Shown: piece by piece, positions 36,129 through 47,581 of the stretch
Numbering within the stretch: the first letter of the stretch is position 1
How the letters are laid out: each line of letters begins with the position of its first letter
Source of the DNA: Pseudomonas mendocina
Lineage (GTDB): Bacteria > Pseudomonadota > Gammaproteobacteria > Pseudomonadales > Pseudomonadaceae
Direction of reading: 5' to 3'
Length of the DNA stretch: 64,000 nucleotides
NCBI GenBank assembly: GCA_037482215.1
Contig: CP148074.1
Coordinates: 1,178,001 to 1,242,000, forward strand
The notes under the pieces: generated by a model
The model's input: the letters and a program-made list of their open reading frames with translations, nothing else
Database searches by the model: none
What the model was told of the DNA's origin: nothing
Program-made: the position numbers and the translations under genes

Positions 36129-36701
36129 ATGGCTGACGAACAGACCCTGGATACGCAGAACCCTGAAGAGCAACTCGATACTGCACAAGAAACTTCAGGA
36201 GATGATCTGGTTGCCCGCGTGCAAACGCTGGAAGAGCAACTGGCTGCTGCGCAGGATCAGTCGCTGCGCATGGCTGCCGACTTGCAGAACGTACGTCGTC
36301 GCGCCGAGCAGGATGTCGAAAAGGCGCACAAGTTCGCGCTGGAAAAATTTGCCAATGACTTGCTGCCTGTCGTGGACAGTCTCGAGCGCGGGCTGGAGCT
36401 TTCCCGTCCTGATGATGAGTCGATCAAGGCGGTTCGTGAGGGCATGGAGCTGACACTGAAGTTGTTCCTCGACACCCTCAAGCGTTTCAACCTCGAGCAG
36501 GTTGATCCGCACGGGGCGCCGTTCAATCCGGAGCACCACCAAGCAATGGCCATGGAAGAGAGCACCCATGTAGAGCCTAACAGTGTGCTCAAGGTGTTCC
36601 AGAAAGGCTGGTTGTTGAATGGCCGTCTGCTGCGCCCAGCAATGGTTGTGGTGAGCAAGGCACCTGCAGCTCCTGTGCCTTCGATTGACGAGCAGGCTTG
36701 A
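36129..36701 (+). CDS. grpE: Nucleotide exchange factor GrpE
   Basis: Cytosolic DnaK cochaperone of 190 aa. A long N-terminal coiled coil (about 30-85; [26 protein letters not shown], then [13 protein letters not shown]) leads to a four-helix bundle and the C-terminal beta domain with HQAMAMEES and [25 protein letters not shown]. It releases ADP from DnaK and can act as a thermosensor. AGAGGAGATAGGC precedes the ATG. It is the first gene of the grpE-dnaK-dnaJ run and lies behind a sigma-32 promoter. Confidence 0.97.
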   Translation: MADEQTLDTQNPEEQLDTAQETSGDDLVARVQTLEEQLAAAQDQSLRMAADLQNVRRRAEQDVEKAHKFALEKFANDLLPVVDSLERGLELSRPDDESIKAVREGMELTLKLFLDTLKRFNLEQVDPHGAPFNPEHHQAMAMEESTHVEPNSVLKVFQKGWLLNGRLLRPAMVVVSKAPAAPVPSIDEQA

Positions 36702-36799
36702 ATTTTTTCCGACTGCCCCCATTAAGCAGTCAAGCGTTTTAGTGCTATCGCGGCTGAAGCTTACAGCGGCGAAATCTTCAAAATTTCGGGAGAGTGAAC

Positions 36800-38716
36800 A
36801 TGGGTAAAATTATCGGTATTGACTTGGGGACCACCAACTCTTGCGTCTCCATTTTGGAAAACGGTTCGGTAAAAGTTATTGAGAACGCCGAAGGTGCGCG
36901 TACTACCCCTTCGATCATTGCGTATGCCAATGACGGTGAAATTCTGGTGGGCCAATCGGCTAAGCGTCAGGCTGTCACCAACCCGCATAACACTCTGTAC
37001 GCAGTTAAGCGTCTGATCGGTCGTCGTTTTGACGAAGACGTCGTGCAGAAAGATATCAGTCTGGTTCCTTACAAAATCGCCAAGGCCGACAACGGCGACG
37101 CTTGGGTTGAAGTTAATGGCCAGAAAATGGCTCCGCCGCAGATCAGCGCCGAAGTCCTGAAGAAAATGAAGAAAACCGCTGAGGATTACCTCGGTGAGGC
37201 TGTAACTGAGGCGGTAATCACCGTTCCAGCGTACTTCAACGACAGTCAGCGTCAGGCTACTAAAGACGCCGGCCGTATTGCCGGGCTGGACGTTAAGCGC
37301 ATCATCAACGAGCCGACTGCTGCTGCTCTGGCTTACGGTATGGACAAGGCTAAGGGCGACCACACTGTCATCGTTTATGACTTGGGTGGCGGTACCTTCG
37401 ACGTGTCCGTGATCGAAATCGCTGAAGTAGACGGTGAGCATCAGTTTGAAGTGCTGGCCACCAACGGCGACACCTTCTTGGGTGGTGAGGACTTTGATAT
37501 TCGTCTGATCGACTACCTCGTTGACGAATTCAACAAAGAAACCGGCATGAACCTGAAGGGTGATCCGCTGGCGATGCAGCGTCTGAAAGAAGCTGCTGAA
37601 AAGGCCAAGATCGAACTGTCTTCTAGCCAGCAGACTGACGTGAACCTGCCGTATATCACTGCAGATGCCACCGGTCCTAAGCACCTGAGCGTGAAGATTT
37701 CGCGCGCCAAGCTGGAATCTCTGGTTGAAGACCTGGTTCAGCGCACCATTGAGCCGTGCAAAATTGCACTGAAAGATGCTGGTATCGACGTTAGTGCAAT
37801 CAATGACGTGATTCTGGTCGGTGGCCAGACCCGTATGCCGCTGGTGCAGAAGACTGTTAGCGATTTCTTCGGCAAAGATCCGCGTAAAGACGTTAACCCG
37901 GACGAAGCTGTGGCCATGGGTGCTGCGATTCAGGGCGCTGTGCTGGCTGGCGACGTAAAAGACGTACTGTTGCTGGACGTTTCCCCACTGACCCTGGGTA
38001 TCGAAACCATGGGCGGCGTGATGACTGCTCTGATCGAGAAGAACACCACTATCCCGACTAAGAAGTCGCAAGTGTTCTCTACCGCTGATGACAACCAGAG
38101 CGCTGTGACTATTCACGTGCTGCAGGGTGAGCGTAAGCAGGCGAGCAGCAACAAGTCCCTGGGTAAATTCGACCTGGCCGAGATTCCGCCGGCTCCGCGT
38201 GGTGTTCCGCAGATCGAAGTGACCTTCGACATCGACGCCAACGGTATCCTGCACGTCAGCGCGAAAGACAAGGCGACTGGTAAGTCTCAATCCATCGTGA
38301 TCAAGGCCAACTCCGGTCTGTCCGAGGAAGAAATCCAGCAAATGGTGCGTGATGCCGAGGCTAATGCCGAGGAAGACCGCAAGTTTGAAGAGCTGGCCGG
38401 TGCCCGTAACCAGGGTGATCAGCTGGTACACGCGACTCGCAAGATGGTGACTGAAGCGGGTGATAAGGCAACTGCTGACGAGAAAGCTGCCATCGAAAGC
38501 GCAGTCGCTGCGCTGGAAGCGGCTGTGAAGGGCGACGACAAGGCTGAAATCGAAGCCAAGATGACCGCTCTGTCCGAAGTGACTGCACCGCTGGCTCAGA
38601 AAATGTACGCCGAACAGCCTCAGGCTGGTGCGCAGGCTGACGCAGGCGAGAAGTCCAAGGATCCGGCTGACGACGTCGTCGACGCCGAGTTCGAAGAGGT
38701 CAAGGACAACAAGTAA
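36800..38716 (+). CDS. dnaK: Chaperone DnaK (Hsp70)
   Basis: Major cytosolic Hsp70 of 638 aa. The ATPase domain opens with [16 protein letters not shown] and contains the phosphate loops [17 protein letters not shown] and [12 protein letters not shown]. The interdomain linker [19 protein letters not shown] starts the substrate-binding domain, and the C-terminus ends [18 protein letters not shown] as in most Gammaproteobacteria. ATG at 36800 follows GGGAGAGTGAAC. A 653-codon frame on the opposite strand is an antisense shadow from codon bias. Confidence 0.98.
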   Translation: MGKIIGIDLGTTNSCVSILENGSVKVIENAEGARTTPSIIAYANDGEILVGQSAKRQAVTNPHNTLYAVKRLIGRRFDEDVVQKDISLVPYKIAKADNGDAWVEVNGQKMAPPQISAEVLKKMKKTAEDYLGEAVTEAVITVPAYFNDSQRQATKDAGRIAGLDVKRIINEPTAAALAYGMDKAKGDHTVIVYDLGGGTFDVSVIEIAEVDGEHQFEVLATNGDTFLGGEDFDIRLIDYLVDEFNKETGMNLKGDPLAMQRLKEAAEKAKIELSSSQQTDVNLPYITADATGPKHLSVKISRAKLESLVEDLVQRTIEPCKIALKDAGIDVSAINDVILVGGQTRMPLVQKTVSDFFGKDPRKDVNPDEAVAMGAAIQGAVLAGDVKDVLLLDVSPLTLGIETMGGVMTALIEKNTTIPTKKSQVFSTADDNQSAVTIHVLQGERKQASSNKSLGKFDLAEIPPAPRGVPQIEVTFDIDANGILHVSAKDKATGKSQSIVIKANSGLSEEEIQQMVRDAEANAEEDRKFEELAGARNQGDQLVHATRKMVTEAGDKATADEKAAIESAVAALEAAVKGDDKAEIEAKMTALSEVTAPLAQKMYAEQPQAGAQADAGEKSKDPADDVVDAEFEEVKDNK

Positions 38717-38776
38717 GCGCAAGCTTATACCGCTCCTGACGGATGCAGCTAAGCCTGCATCCGGCTTGAACCGTCG

Positions 38777-38796
38777 CGCGGGGGCTTGCTCCCGCG
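38777..38796. repeat. REP-like GC hairpin between dnaK and dnaJ
   Basis: CGCGGG and CCCGCG flank GGCTTGCT, a layout seen in Pseudomonas REP sequences. It has no T tract, so it is more likely a REP or an RNA-processing stem than a terminator. Confidence 0.5.
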
Positions 38797-38838
38797 TTGG
38801 CGTGTCTGGGGCTGACGAATTCGAGGTGTTGAGGACTT

Positions 38839-39969
38839 ATGGCTAAACGTGATTATTACGAGGTGCTCGGTGTCGAGCGCGGTGCCAGCGAAGCGGAGCT
38901 GAAAAAGGCCTACCGTCGCTTGGCCATGAAATATCACCCAGACCGCAACCCGGACGATAAGGACGCAGAAGAGAAGTTCAAGGAAGCCAACGAGGCTTAC
39001 GAAGTGCTTTCCGATGCGGGCAAGCGTTCGGCCTACGACCAATACGGCCATGCGGGAGTTGACCCGAGCATGGGTGGCGGTGGCGCAGGCGGTTTCGGTG
39101 GGGCGAACTTCTCCGATATTTTCGGTGATGTATTCAGTGATTTCTTCGGTGGTGGCGGCCGTGGTGGTCAGCGCGGCGGCCCGCAGCGTGGCAGTGACCT
39201 GCGCTACACCCTAGAGCTTGATCTGGAAGAGGCTGTACGTGGCACTACGGTGACCATTCGCGTGCCAACCCTGGTCAACTGTAAGACCTGCGATGGCTCT
39301 GGCGCCAAGAAGGGTACGTCCCCCGTGACCTGTACGACCTGTGGTGGTATCGGTCAGGTGCGTATGCAGCAGGGGTTCTTCTCAGTTCAACAGACCTGCC
39401 CACGCTGTCATGGTAGCGGCAAGATGATCACTGATCCGTGTGGCAGCTGCCATGGTCAGGGTCGTGTTGAGGAAAGCAAAACGCTGTCGGTCAAAGTGCC
39501 GGCAGGTGTTGATACTGGCGACCGTATCCGTCTTTCCGGTGAGGGCGAGGCGGGTGCACACGGTGGGCCATCGGGTGATTTGTACGTTGTAGTCAACGTG
39601 CGCGAGCATGCGATCTTCCAGCGTGACGGCAAGCATCTTTATTGCGAAGTGCCTATCAGTTTTGCTGATGCTGCGCTGGGTGGTGAGTTGGAAGTGCCGA
39701 CACTTGATGGTCGAGTTAAGTTGAAAATTCCAGAAGGCACGCAAACTGGCAAAATGTTCCGCCTGCGCGGCAAGGGCGTGGCCCCTGTGCGTGGTGGTGG
39801 TGCGGGTGACCTGATGTGCCGTGTGGCGGTCGAAACCCCAGTTAATCTTGATCGCCGCCAGCGTGAACTGCTTGAAGAGTTCCGCAAAACCCTAGAAGGT
39901 GACAGCTCTCACTCGCCTAAGGCCAGTGGTTGGTTTGAAGGTGTGAAGCGCTTCTTCGGCGATCTGTAA
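38839..39969 (+). CDS. dnaJ: Chaperone DnaJ (Hsp40)
   Basis: DnaK cochaperone of 376 aa. The J domain (1-70) has HPD at 33-35. A Gly/Phe-rich linker (about 75-120) follows. The zinc domain carries the four repeats [24 protein letters not shown] and CGSCHGQG. The C-terminal barrel domains hold substrate. It is a full type I DnaJ with no missing motif. It lies 122 bp after dnaK in the same direction and ends at a long hairpin before dapB. Confidence 0.97.
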   Translation: MAKRDYYEVLGVERGASEAELKKAYRRLAMKYHPDRNPDDKDAEEKFKEANEAYEVLSDAGKRSAYDQYGHAGVDPSMGGGGAGGFGGANFSDIFGDVFSDFFGGGGRGGQRGGPQRGSDLRYTLELDLEEAVRGTTVTIRVPTLVNCKTCDGSGAKKGTSPVTCTTCGGIGQVRMQQGFFSVQQTCPRCHGSGKMITDPCGSCHGQGRVEESKTLSVKVPAGVDTGDRIRLSGEGEAGAHGGPSGDLYVVVNVREHAIFQRDGKHLYCEVPISFADAALGGELEVPTLDGRVKLKIPEGTQTGKMFRLRGKGVAPVRGGGAGDLMCRVAVETPVNLDRRQRELLEEFRKTLEGDSSHSPKASGWFEGVKRFFGDL

Positions 39970-39974
39970 TCGTG

Positions 39975-40833
<859 letters not shown>

Positions 40834-40948
40834 GTCATTGTGTCGCACTTGGCGCTTGAGTCTAAGACTTTGGCGTCGCAAAGGTGGACCAAAAAGGCAC
40901 TTTCCTGTAAGCTTCTCGCTTTAGTGTGTCCACTAAAAGTTACGCAGA

Positions 40949-41047
40949 ATGAATGAATTAAAAAAGCGGGGTGACGGTCGAGACGTCATCCCGCTTTTTT
41001 ACAATCTGCGTTTGCTTCAAGCATCGATCTACGGGAGGTCTTCTTGA
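40949..41047 (+). CDS. Candidate carA leader peptide ORF
   Basis: A 32-codon frame, [20 protein letters not shown] then [12 protein letters not shown], ends in TGA that overlaps the carA TTG start by two bases (TTGA). The frame spans the terminator-like hairpin at 40960-41000. Termination of translation at the carA start would couple the two genes. I recall that a leader peptide and attenuation were proposed for Pseudomonas carAB, but with a shorter ORF, so this reading is my own. No strong ribosome-binding site is visible. Confidence 0.45.
   Translation: MNELKKRGDGRDVIPLFYNLRLLQASIYGRSS
40960..41000 (+). terminator. Terminator/attenuator hairpin upstream of carA
   Basis: AAAAAAGCGGGGTGACG pairs with CGTCATCCCGCTTTTTT (17 bp, one G-T pair, seven-base loop). 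The T run makes it an intrinsic terminator. It lies after dapB but inside the leader of carA, 43 bases before the carA start, so it either ends dapB mRNA or attenuates carA. Confidence 0.8.
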
Positions 41048-42180
41048 GTAAGCCAGCCATACTCGCCCTTGCTGATGGCAGCATTTTTCGCGGCGAGGCC
41101 ATCGGAGCCGATGGCCAAACAATTGGAGAGGTGGTGTTTAACACTGCCATGACCGGCTATCAGGAAATCCTGACTGATCCATCCTATGCGCAGCAGATTG
41201 TTACGCTGACTTATCCGCACATCGGTAACACCGGCACAACGCCGGAAGACGCCGAGTCTAATCGCGTTTGGGCTGCTGGCCTGATTATTCGCGATCTGCC
41301 GCTGATTTCCAGCAGCTGGCGTGATAAGCAGCCGCTGGATGAGTACCTGAAAGAAAATGGCACCGTCGCCATTGCCGGTATCGATACCCGCCGCCTGACC
41401 CGCATCCTGCGTGAAAAAGGTTCGCAAAACGGCTGCATTTTGGCTGGTGATGATGCGACTGAAGAAAAAGCGCTGGAGCTGGCACGCAGCTTCCCAGGCC
41501 TTAAAGGTATGGATCTGGCCAAGGAAGTGACCTGCTCAGAGCGCTACGAATGGCGTTCCAGCGTATGGAATCTGGAGAGCGACAGCCATCCAGAGATCCC
41601 AGCCAATGAGTTGCCTTACCATGTCGTAGCCTATGACTACGGTGTGAAGCTGAACATCCTGCGCATGCTGGTTGCTCGTGGTTGCCGCCTGACCGTGGTT
41701 CCTGCGCAAACCCCAGCAAGTGAAGTACTGGCCCTTAACCCGGACGGTGTATTCCTCTCCAACGGCCCAGGCGATCCTGAGCCTTGCGATTACGCGATCA
41801 AGGCGATTCAGGAAGTTCTCCAGACCGAGGTTCCGGTATTCGGTATTTGCCTGGGGCATCAATTGCTGGCCCTGGCCTCTGGCGCTAAAACCGTGAAAAT
41901 GGCTACCGGTCACCATGGTGCCAACCACCCGGTTCAGGACCTGGACACTGGCGTTGTCATGATCACCAGCCAGAACCACGGTTTTGCTGTTGATGAGCCG
42001 AGCCTGCCGGCTAACCTGCGCGCCACGCACAAGTCGCTGTTCGACGGCACCCTGCAGGGTATTGAACGTACCGACAAGGTTGCCTTCAGCTTCCAGGGGC
42101 ACCCAGAGGCGAGCCCAGGCCCGCACGACGTTGCTCCGCTGTTTGACCGTTTTATCGAAGCCATGGCCAAGCGCCGTTAA
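41044..42180 (+). CDS. carA: Carbamoyl-phosphate synthase small subunit
   Basis: Glutamine amidotransferase subunit of 378 aa that supplies ammonia to CarB for arginine and pyrimidine synthesis. The N-terminal domain starts [19 protein letters not shown]. The class I GATase domain has the nucleophile C269 in [12 protein letters not shown] and the histidine-glutamate pair in [11 protein letters not shown]. The start is TTG at 41044, with GGGAGG six to seven bases upstream, and no nearby ATG fits the family N-terminus. The TTG overlaps the stop of a small leader frame. Confidence 0.97.
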   Translation: MSKPAILALADGSIFRGEAIGADGQTIGEVVFNTAMTGYQEILTDPSYAQQIVTLTYPHIGNTGTTPEDAESNRVWAAGLIIRDLPLISSSWRDKQPLDEYLKENGTVAIAGIDTRRLTRILREKGSQNGCILAGDDATEEKALELARSFPGLKGMDLAKEVTCSERYEWRSSVWNLESDSHPEIPANELPYHVVAYDYGVKLNILRMLVARGCRLTVVPAQTPASEVLALNPDGVFLSNGPGDPEPCDYAIKAIQEVLQTEVPVFGICLGHQLLALASGAKTVKMATGHHGANHPVQDLDTGVVMITSQNHGFAVDEPSLPANLRATHKSLFDGTLQGIERTDKVAFSFQGHPEASPGPHDVAPLFDRFIEAMAKRR

Positions 42181-42216
42181 GCCAGCCGACTGACCCAAGG
42201 ATTCGAGAGAGAGAAA

Positions 42217-45200
42217 ATGCCAAAACGTACAGACATAAAAAGCATCCTGATCCTCGGCGCTGGCCCGATTGTTATCGGCCAGGCGTGCGAGTTTGATTAC
42301 TCCGGTGCTCAAGCATGTAAAGCCCTGAAAGAAGAAGGCTACCGCGTCATTCTGGTGAACTCTAACCCAGCCACCATCATGACTGACCCGGCTATGGCTG
42401 ATGCCACGTATATCGAGCCGATCAAATGGGCCACCGTTGCCAAGATCATTGAGAAAGAGCGCCCAGATGCACTGCTGCCGACCATGGGCGGTCAGACTGC
42501 TCTGAACTGCGCACTGGATCTTGAAAAGCACGGCGTGCTGGAAAAATTCGGCGTAGAAATGATCGGTGCCAATGCCGATACCATCGACAAAGCTGAAGAC
42601 CGTTCGCGCTTCGACAAAGCGATGAAGGACATCGGCTTGGCCTGCCCGCGCTCTGGTATTGCACACAACATGGAAGAAGCTTACGGCGTGCTTGATCAGG
42701 TGGGTTTCCCCTGCATCATCCGTCCGTCCTTCACCATGGGCGGCACCGGCGGCGGTATTGCCTACAACCGTGAAGAGTTCGAAGAAATCTGTGCCCGCGG
42801 TCTGGACTTGTCGCCAACCAGCGAGCTGCTGATCGACGAATCCCTGATCGGTTGGAAAGAATACGAAATGGAAGTTGTCCGCGACAAAAAGGACAACTGC
42901 ATCATCGTCTGCTCCATCGAGAACTTCGATCCGATGGGTGTGCACACCGGTGACTCCATCACTGTTGCGCCAGCACAGACGCTGACCGATAAGGAATACC
43001 AGATCATGCGTAATGCCTCTTTGGCAGTGCTGCGTGAGATTGGTGTTGAAACTGGCGGCTCCAACGTTCAGTTCGGCATTTGCCCGAACACTGGCCGTAT
43101 GGTCGTGATCGAAATGAACCCGCGTGTATCTCGCTCTTCGGCTCTGGCCTCCAAAGCGACAGGCTTCCCGATTGCTAAGATCGCCGCCAAGCTGGCTGTA
43201 GGTTACACCCTGGATGAGCTGCAGAACGACATCACCGGTGGCCGTACCCCGGCTTCTTTCGAGCCGTCCATCGACTACGTTGTGACCAAGATCCCGCGTT
43301 TCGCCTTCGAAAAATTCCCGAAAGCCGACGCTCGCCTGACCACGCAGATGAAATCTGTGGGTGAGGTAATGGCCATCGGTCGCACCTTCCAGGAGTCCCT
43401 GCAGAAAGCCCTGCGCGGTCTGGAAGTGGGCGCTGTCGGTTTCGATCCGAAGCTGGATCTGAATGATCCGGAAGCCGAAAGCACCCTGCGTCGCGAACTG
43501 ACAGTGCCGAGCGCCGAGCGTATCTGGTACGTGGCTGATGCCTTCCGTGCCGGTAAGACTGTTGCTGAAGTCTTTGATCTGACCCGTATCGACGAGTGGT
43601 TCCTGGTACAGATCGAAGAGCTGATCAAGATCGAAGAGCAGGTGAAAACCCTGGGCTTGTCGAATATTGATCGCGACCTGATGTTCAAACTCAAGCGCAA
43701 AGGCTTCTCCGATGCGCGTCTGGCCAAGTTGCTGGGTGTAACTGAGAAGAACCTGCGCAGCCACCGCCACAAGCTGAAAGTCCTGCCGGTCTACAAGCGT
43801 GTGGATACCTGTGCTGCTGAGTTTGCCACCGATACCGCTTACATGTACTCCACCTATGAGGAAGAGTGCGAAGCCAATCCGTCCACCCGCGAGAAGATCA
43901 TGATCCTCGGTGGTGGCCCGAACCGTATCGGTCAGGGTATCGAGTTCGACTACTGCTGCGTACACGCGGCGCTGGCGATGCGTGAAGACGGGTACGAGAC
44001 CATCATGGTCAACTGCAACCCGGAAACCGTGTCGACTGACTACGACACATCCGATCGTCTGTACTTCGAGCCAGTGACCCTGGAAGACGTACTGGAAATC
44101 GTCCGCGTTGAGCAGCCGAAAGGTGTGATCGTGCAGTACGGCGGTCAGACTCCGCTGAAAATCTGCCGTGCACTGGAAGAGGCGGGCGTACCAATCATCG
44201 GTACTTCGCCTGACGCCATCGACCGTGCGGAAGACCGTGAGCGCTTCCAGCAGATGGTGCAGCGCCTTGGTCTGCGTCAGCCGGCTAACGCCACTGCTCG
44301 CAGTGAAGACGAAGCTTTGGCACATTCCAAAACCATCGGTTACCCGCTGGTAGTGCGTCCGTCCTATGTGCTTGGCGGTCGTGCTATGGAGATCGTCTAT
44401 CAGGAAGACGAACTCAAGCGCTATATGCGTGAAGCGGTAAAAGTGTCCAACGACAGCCCGGTGCTGCTGGATCACTTCCTCAACTGCGCCATCGAGGTGG
44501 ACGTGGATGCGGTGTGTGACGGTGAGACCGTGGTGATCGGTGCGATCATGCAGCACATTGAACAGGCTGGCGTTCACTCAGGTGACTCCGCGTGCTCGCT
44601 GCCGCCTTACTCGCTGCCGATGCACATCCAGGACGAGATCCGTGATCAGGTCAAGAAAATGGCCTTGGAGCTTGGTGTTGTCGGTTTGATGAACGTGCAG
44701 ATGGCCGTTCAGGGTGAGGATATCTTCGTCATCGAAGTGAACCCGCGCGCTTCCCGTACCGTACCGTTCGTGTCTAAGTGCGTCGGTGAGTCCCTGGCGA
44801 AAGTGGCTGCCCGTGTTATGGCTGGCAAGTCCTTGAGCGAAGCCGGTTACAACAAAGAAGTGATTCCGCCTTACTTCAGCGTTAAAGAGGCGGTATTCCC
44901 GTTTGCCAAGTTCCCGGGTGTTGACCCGATCCTCGGCCCAGAAATGAAGTCCACCGGTGAAGTGATGGGCGTGGGTGATACCTTCGGTGAAGCTTTCGCT
45001 AAATCTCAGCTAGGCGCTAGTGAAATCCTGCCGAGCAGCGGCTGTGCTTTCATTAGTGTCCGTGAGGATGACAAGCCGCTGGTTGCACAAGTGGCGCGTG
45101 ATCTGATTGAGCTGGGCTTCGAAGTGGTCGCCACTTCCGGTACCGCGCGCGTGATCGAAGCGGCAGGCTTGCCGGTGCGTAAGGTCAATAAAGTGACCGA

Positions 45201-45438
45201 AGGCCGTCCGCATGTCGTCGACATGATCAAGAATGATGAGGTTACACTCATCATCAACACTACGGAGGGTCGTCAGTCGATCGCTGACTCCTTCTCTATT
45301 CGTCGTAACGCTCTGCAGCACAAGATTTACTGCACCACCACCATCGCGGCGGGGCAGGCTATCTGTGAGGCGCTGAAGTTCGGTCCGGAGAAGACCGTGC
45401 GCCGCCTGCAGGATCTGCACGCAGGAATCAAGGCATGA
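42217..45438 (+). CDS. carB: Carbamoyl-phosphate synthase large subunit
   Basis: Synthetase subunit of 1073 aa that makes carbamoyl phosphate from bicarbonate, ammonia and two ATP. Two homologous ATP-grasp halves are present: the first shows [15 protein letters not shown] and [16 protein letters not shown], the second [18 protein letters not shown] and [15 protein letters not shown]. The C-terminal methylglyoxal-synthase-like regulatory domain (from about 935) binds UMP and ornithine. It lies 36 bp after carA with AGAGAGAG upstream. As I recall, P. aeruginosa has an extra gene between carA and carB; it is absent here. Confidence 0.98.
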   Translation: MPKRTDIKSILILGAGPIVIGQACEFDYSGAQACKALKEEGYRVILVNSNPATIMTDPAMADATYIEPIKWATVAKIIEKERPDALLPTMGGQTALNCALDLEKHGVLEKFGVEMIGANADTIDKAEDRSRFDKAMKDIGLACPRSGIAHNMEEAYGVLDQVGFPCIIRPSFTMGGTGGGIAYNREEFEEICARGLDLSPTSELLIDESLIGWKEYEMEVVRDKKDNCIIVCSIENFDPMGVHTGDSITVAPAQTLTDKEYQIMRNASLAVLREIGVETGGSNVQFGICPNTGRMVVIEMNPRVSRSSALASKATGFPIAKIAAKLAVGYTLDELQNDITGGRTPASFEPSIDYVVTKIPRFAFEKFPKADARLTTQMKSVGEVMAIGRTFQESLQKALRGLEVGAVGFDPKLDLNDPEAESTLRRELTVPSAERIWYVADAFRAGKTVAEVFDLTRIDEWFLVQIEELIKIEEQVKTLGLSNIDRDLMFKLKRKGFSDARLAKLLGVTEKNLRSHRHKLKVLPVYKRVDTCAAEFATDTAYMYSTYEEECEANPSTREKIMILGGGPNRIGQGIEFDYCCVHAALAMREDGYETIMVNCNPETVSTDYDTSDRLYFEPVTLEDVLEIVRVEQPKGVIVQYGGQTPLKICRALEEAGVPIIGTSPDAIDRAEDRERFQQMVQRLGLRQPANATARSEDEALAHSKTIGYPLVVRPSYVLGGRAMEIVYQEDELKRYMREAVKVSNDSPVLLDHFLNCAIEVDVDAVCDGETVVIGAIMQHIEQAGVHSGDSACSLPPYSLPMHIQDEIRDQVKKMALELGVVGLMNVQMAVQGEDIFVIEVNPRASRTVPFVSKCVGESLAKVAARVMAGKSLSEAGYNKEVIPPYFSVKEAVFPFAKFPGVDPILGPEMKSTGEVMGVGDTFGEAFAKSQLGASEILPSSGCAFISVREDDKPLVAQVARDLIELGFEVVATSGTARVIEAAGLPVRKVNKVTEGRPHVVDMIKNDEVTLIINTTEGRQSIADSFSIRRNALQHKIYCTTTIAAGQAICEALKFGPEKTVRRLQDLHAGIKA

Positions 45439-45911
45439 CCAAGTACCCCATGACCGTTCAGGGCGCTCGCGCCCTGGAAGAGGAACTGGCCCATCTGACC
45501 AAGGTGGTGCGTCCGCAACTGAGCCAAGCCATTGGTGAGGCTCGGGAGCTGGGTGACCTTAAGGAGAACGCTGAATACCATGCTGCCCGCGAACAGCAGG
45601 GCATGGTCGAGGCGCGTATCCGTGATATCGAAGGACGCCTGCAGAACTCGGTGGTGATTGATGTCACCACCATCGAGCACACTGGCAAGGTGATTTTCGG
45701 TAGTACGGTTGAGATCGCAAACTGTGAAACCGACGAAACGGTTGTTTACCAGATCGTGGGTGAAGACGAGGCTGAAATTAAGCAGCGTAAGATCTCTGTT
45801 ACTTCGCCAATTGCTCGTGCCCTGATTGGTAAAAATGAGGGTGATATCGCGCTGGTACAGACGCCAAGTGGTGCAGTCGAGTACGAAATTGTCGAAGTTC
45901 GCCATATCTAA
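45435..45911 (+). CDS. greA: Transcription elongation factor GreA
   Basis: A 158-aa factor that rescues backtracked RNA polymerase by stimulating transcript cleavage. The N-terminal coiled coil enters the secondary channel; its tip carries acidic residues in the [17 protein letters not shown] block (about 39-55). The C-terminal FKBP-like domain includes [25 protein letters not shown] and [14 protein letters not shown]. The ATG overlaps the carB stop (ATGA), showing translational coupling. Confidence 0.97.
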   Translation: MTKYPMTVQGARALEEELAHLTKVVRPQLSQAIGEARELGDLKENAEYHAAREQQGMVEARIRDIEGRLQNSVVIDVTTIEHTGKVIFGSTVEIANCETDETVVYQIVGEDEAEIKQRKISVTSPIARALIGKNEGDIALVQTPSGAVEYEIVEVRHI

Positions 45912-45918
45912 CTCAGGT

Positions 45919-46329
45919 ATGCGTACTGCAGGATCAATCAGTTGGCTGCTGGCTCAGACGCTCTGGGTCGGTGGCCTCTGGTTGCTGCATTTTCTTGTTC
46001 TGCCTGCAATTGCCAAGAGCGGTATGGCGTCCTTGCTGGTTGAGGAGTTGGGATACACGCTTCGACCGCTGGTTGTAGGGCTCAGTGCTGTGTGCGTGCT
46101 GATCCAGCTCGTAGTACTGGTACGTGCGCAAGGGTTAGTCAGCCTGCTGCGTGATGTCAGGGGGCAGTTATTGCTGGCAGTAGCCGTTATGGCTGCAAGC
46201 TATTTCGTCGCTCAGCAATGGTTTGTGGGCGCGCAGTACTGGCTGATGTTTAGCTATTTAGTCATGGCGTTTGCTGGCTTGATGTTGGTGTTGCAGCCGG
46301 TGCCAGGTACGGTAGCGAACTCGCGCTAA
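45919..46329 (+). CDS. DUF4149-type membrane protein
   Basis: A 136-aa protein with four predicted membrane helices, starting ISWLLAQTLWVGGLWLLHFLVLP, which resembles the DUF4149/TMEM205-like family. No function is known. ATG at 45919 lies seven bases after the greA stop with TCAGG upstream, so it belongs to the carAB-greA transcript. A PA4754-like gene occupies this place in P. aeruginosa as I recall. Confidence 0.8.
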   Translation: MRTAGSISWLLAQTLWVGGLWLLHFLVLPAIAKSGMASLLVEELGYTLRPLVVGLSAVCVLIQLVVLVRAQGLVSLLRDVRGQLLLAVAVMAASYFVAQQWFVGAQYWLMFSYLVMAFAGLMLVLQPVPGTVANSR

Positions 46330-46385
46330 TGTCTTTGAGTGGCAAGGCTACAATCGTGAGATTGCGCCTTGCTGATGCGGAGGGA

Positions 46386-46697
46386 TCAGGCCTGATAACG
46401 CTGAACGTTAGACAGGTTTTTATTCACCTTCGGGTTCTTGCGATAAATCAGAGCCATCTTGCCGATAACCTGTACAAGCTCAGCGTTGCCTGCTTTGCAG
46501 AGTTCATTGATGGCAGTAAGGCGATCTTCGCGCTCAATGATGCGCAGTTGAACTTTGATCAGTTCGTGATCACTAAGTGCGCGCTCGAGCTCAGCAAGAA
46601 CGCCTTCGGTCAAACCGTTATCTGCCACGATCAATACAGGTTTTAGATGGTGGCCGATAGATTTGAATTGTTTCTTCTGCTCTTGAGTGAGCGGCAT
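46386..46697 (-). CDS. yhbY: CRS1/YhbY-domain RNA-binding protein
   Basis: A 103-aa protein with the CRM (CRS1-YhbY) fold that binds pre-50S ribosomal particles. The block KKQFKSIGHHLKPVLIVADNGLTEGVLAELERAL (about 7-40, containing the GxxG-like loop) and the C-terminal GKMALIYRKNP are characteristic. ATG at 46697 (MPLTQEQKKQF) has AGGA at eight bases; a start two codons earlier is too close to it. It is divergent from rlmE. Confidence 0.93.
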   Translation of the reverse strand: MPLTQEQKKQFKSIGHHLKPVLIVADNGLTEGVLAELERALSDHELIKVQLRIIEREDRLTAINELCKAGNAELVQVIGKMALIYRKNPKVNKNLSNVQRYQA

Positions 46698-46799
46698 AAT
46701 CATGTTCCTGCGTTTAATCTGGTAAAAACAGCAGGTAGTTTACCCGAGCGTCCTCGGGATCGCCCAGCTATTCATGCGTTGCACAGATAGAGGTATTGC

Positions 46800-47423
46800 G
46801 TGGCACGTTCCAAGACCAGTCAGCGTTGGCTGAAAGAACACTTTGATGATCCTTACGTCAAAATGGCGCAAAAGGACGGCTATCGTTCACGTGCAAGTTA
46901 TAAGTTGCTGGAGATTCAGGAAAAGGATCGCATCCTTCGGCCTGGAATGACCGTGGTAGACCTTGGCGCAGCGCCAGGTGGTTGGTCGCAGGTCACCAGT
47001 CGTGTGATCGGCGATAAAGGCTGTCTGATTGCGTCAGATATTTTGGAGATGGACAGCATCCCAGATGTGACCTTTATTCAGGGGGATTTCACGGATGATG
47101 AAGTCTTCAATCGTTTGCTTGAGGCGATCGGAGAAAAGCCGGTAGACCTTGTGATTTCCGATATGGCCCCCAATATGAGTGGTGTAAGGGAAGCTGATCA
47201 GCCGCGAGCGATGTATCTGTGTGAGTTGGCCCTTGATCTTTCCACCCGTGTTCTGCGTCCGGGCGGTGACTTTTTGATCAAGATTTTCCAAGGTGAAGGC
47301 TTTGATCAATATCACAAGCAAGTGAGACAGATGTTCGAGAAGGTTCAGATGCGTAAGCCTCTGTCATCACGGGATAGATCCCGGGAGCAATACCTTCTGG
47401 CAAGAGGATTTCGTGGGATGTAA
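46800..47423 (+). CDS. rlmE: 23S rRNA 2'-O-ribose U2552 methyltransferase RlmE
   Basis: Heat-shock-associated SAM-dependent enzyme of 207 aa (FtsJ/RrmJ) acting on the 50S subunit. The SAM loop is [14 protein letters not shown] (about 52-65). The catalytic K-D-K-E set is spread over [22 protein letters not shown] and [10 protein letters not shown]. The start is GTG at 46800, with AGAGG upstream; the N-terminus [15 protein letters not shown] matches the family. It is followed by ftsH after 158 bp, the standard order. Confidence 0.96.
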   Translation: MARSKTSQRWLKEHFDDPYVKMAQKDGYRSRASYKLLEIQEKDRILRPGMTVVDLGAAPGGWSQVTSRVIGDKGCLIASDILEMDSIPDVTFIQGDFTDDEVFNRLLEAIGEKPVDLVISDMAPNMSGVREADQPRAMYLCELALDLSTRVLRPGGDFLIKIFQGEGFDQYHKQVRQMFEKVQMRKPLSSRDRSREQYLLARGFRGM

Positions 47424-47581
47424 CTCGTAGGCGTAAAGACGGTCGAACGAGTAAGTGCTACAAATAGGGTTACAGACAGCATCTGCAAGGTGTGGGTGTT
47501 GTGTAGTAAGTTAGGCCGGTAGATAACTGGTCGTCATGCGAAGCGCGCTTCAGCACGGGGCCTGCTTCAGAGGGTAGTTAA

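Noticed and set aside
36761..38722. A 653-codon open frame opposite dnaK
   Set aside because: It is an antisense shadow of a highly expressed gene with strong codon bias; dnaK is unambiguous.
40841..40895. Possible ArgR half-sites (tgtcgc and cgtcgc) before carA
   Set aside because: The two half-sites are 33 bp apart and do not follow the adjacent direct-repeat spacing expected for Pseudomonas ArgR.
41536..44577. A 1013-codon open frame opposite carA/carB
   Set aside because: It crosses two real genes on the other strand and has no start context or recognisable domain.
46800..46816. A TGGCACG string at the rlmE start, a possible sigma-54 -24 box
   Set aside because: No TTGC lies at the required distance and the string is coding sequence.
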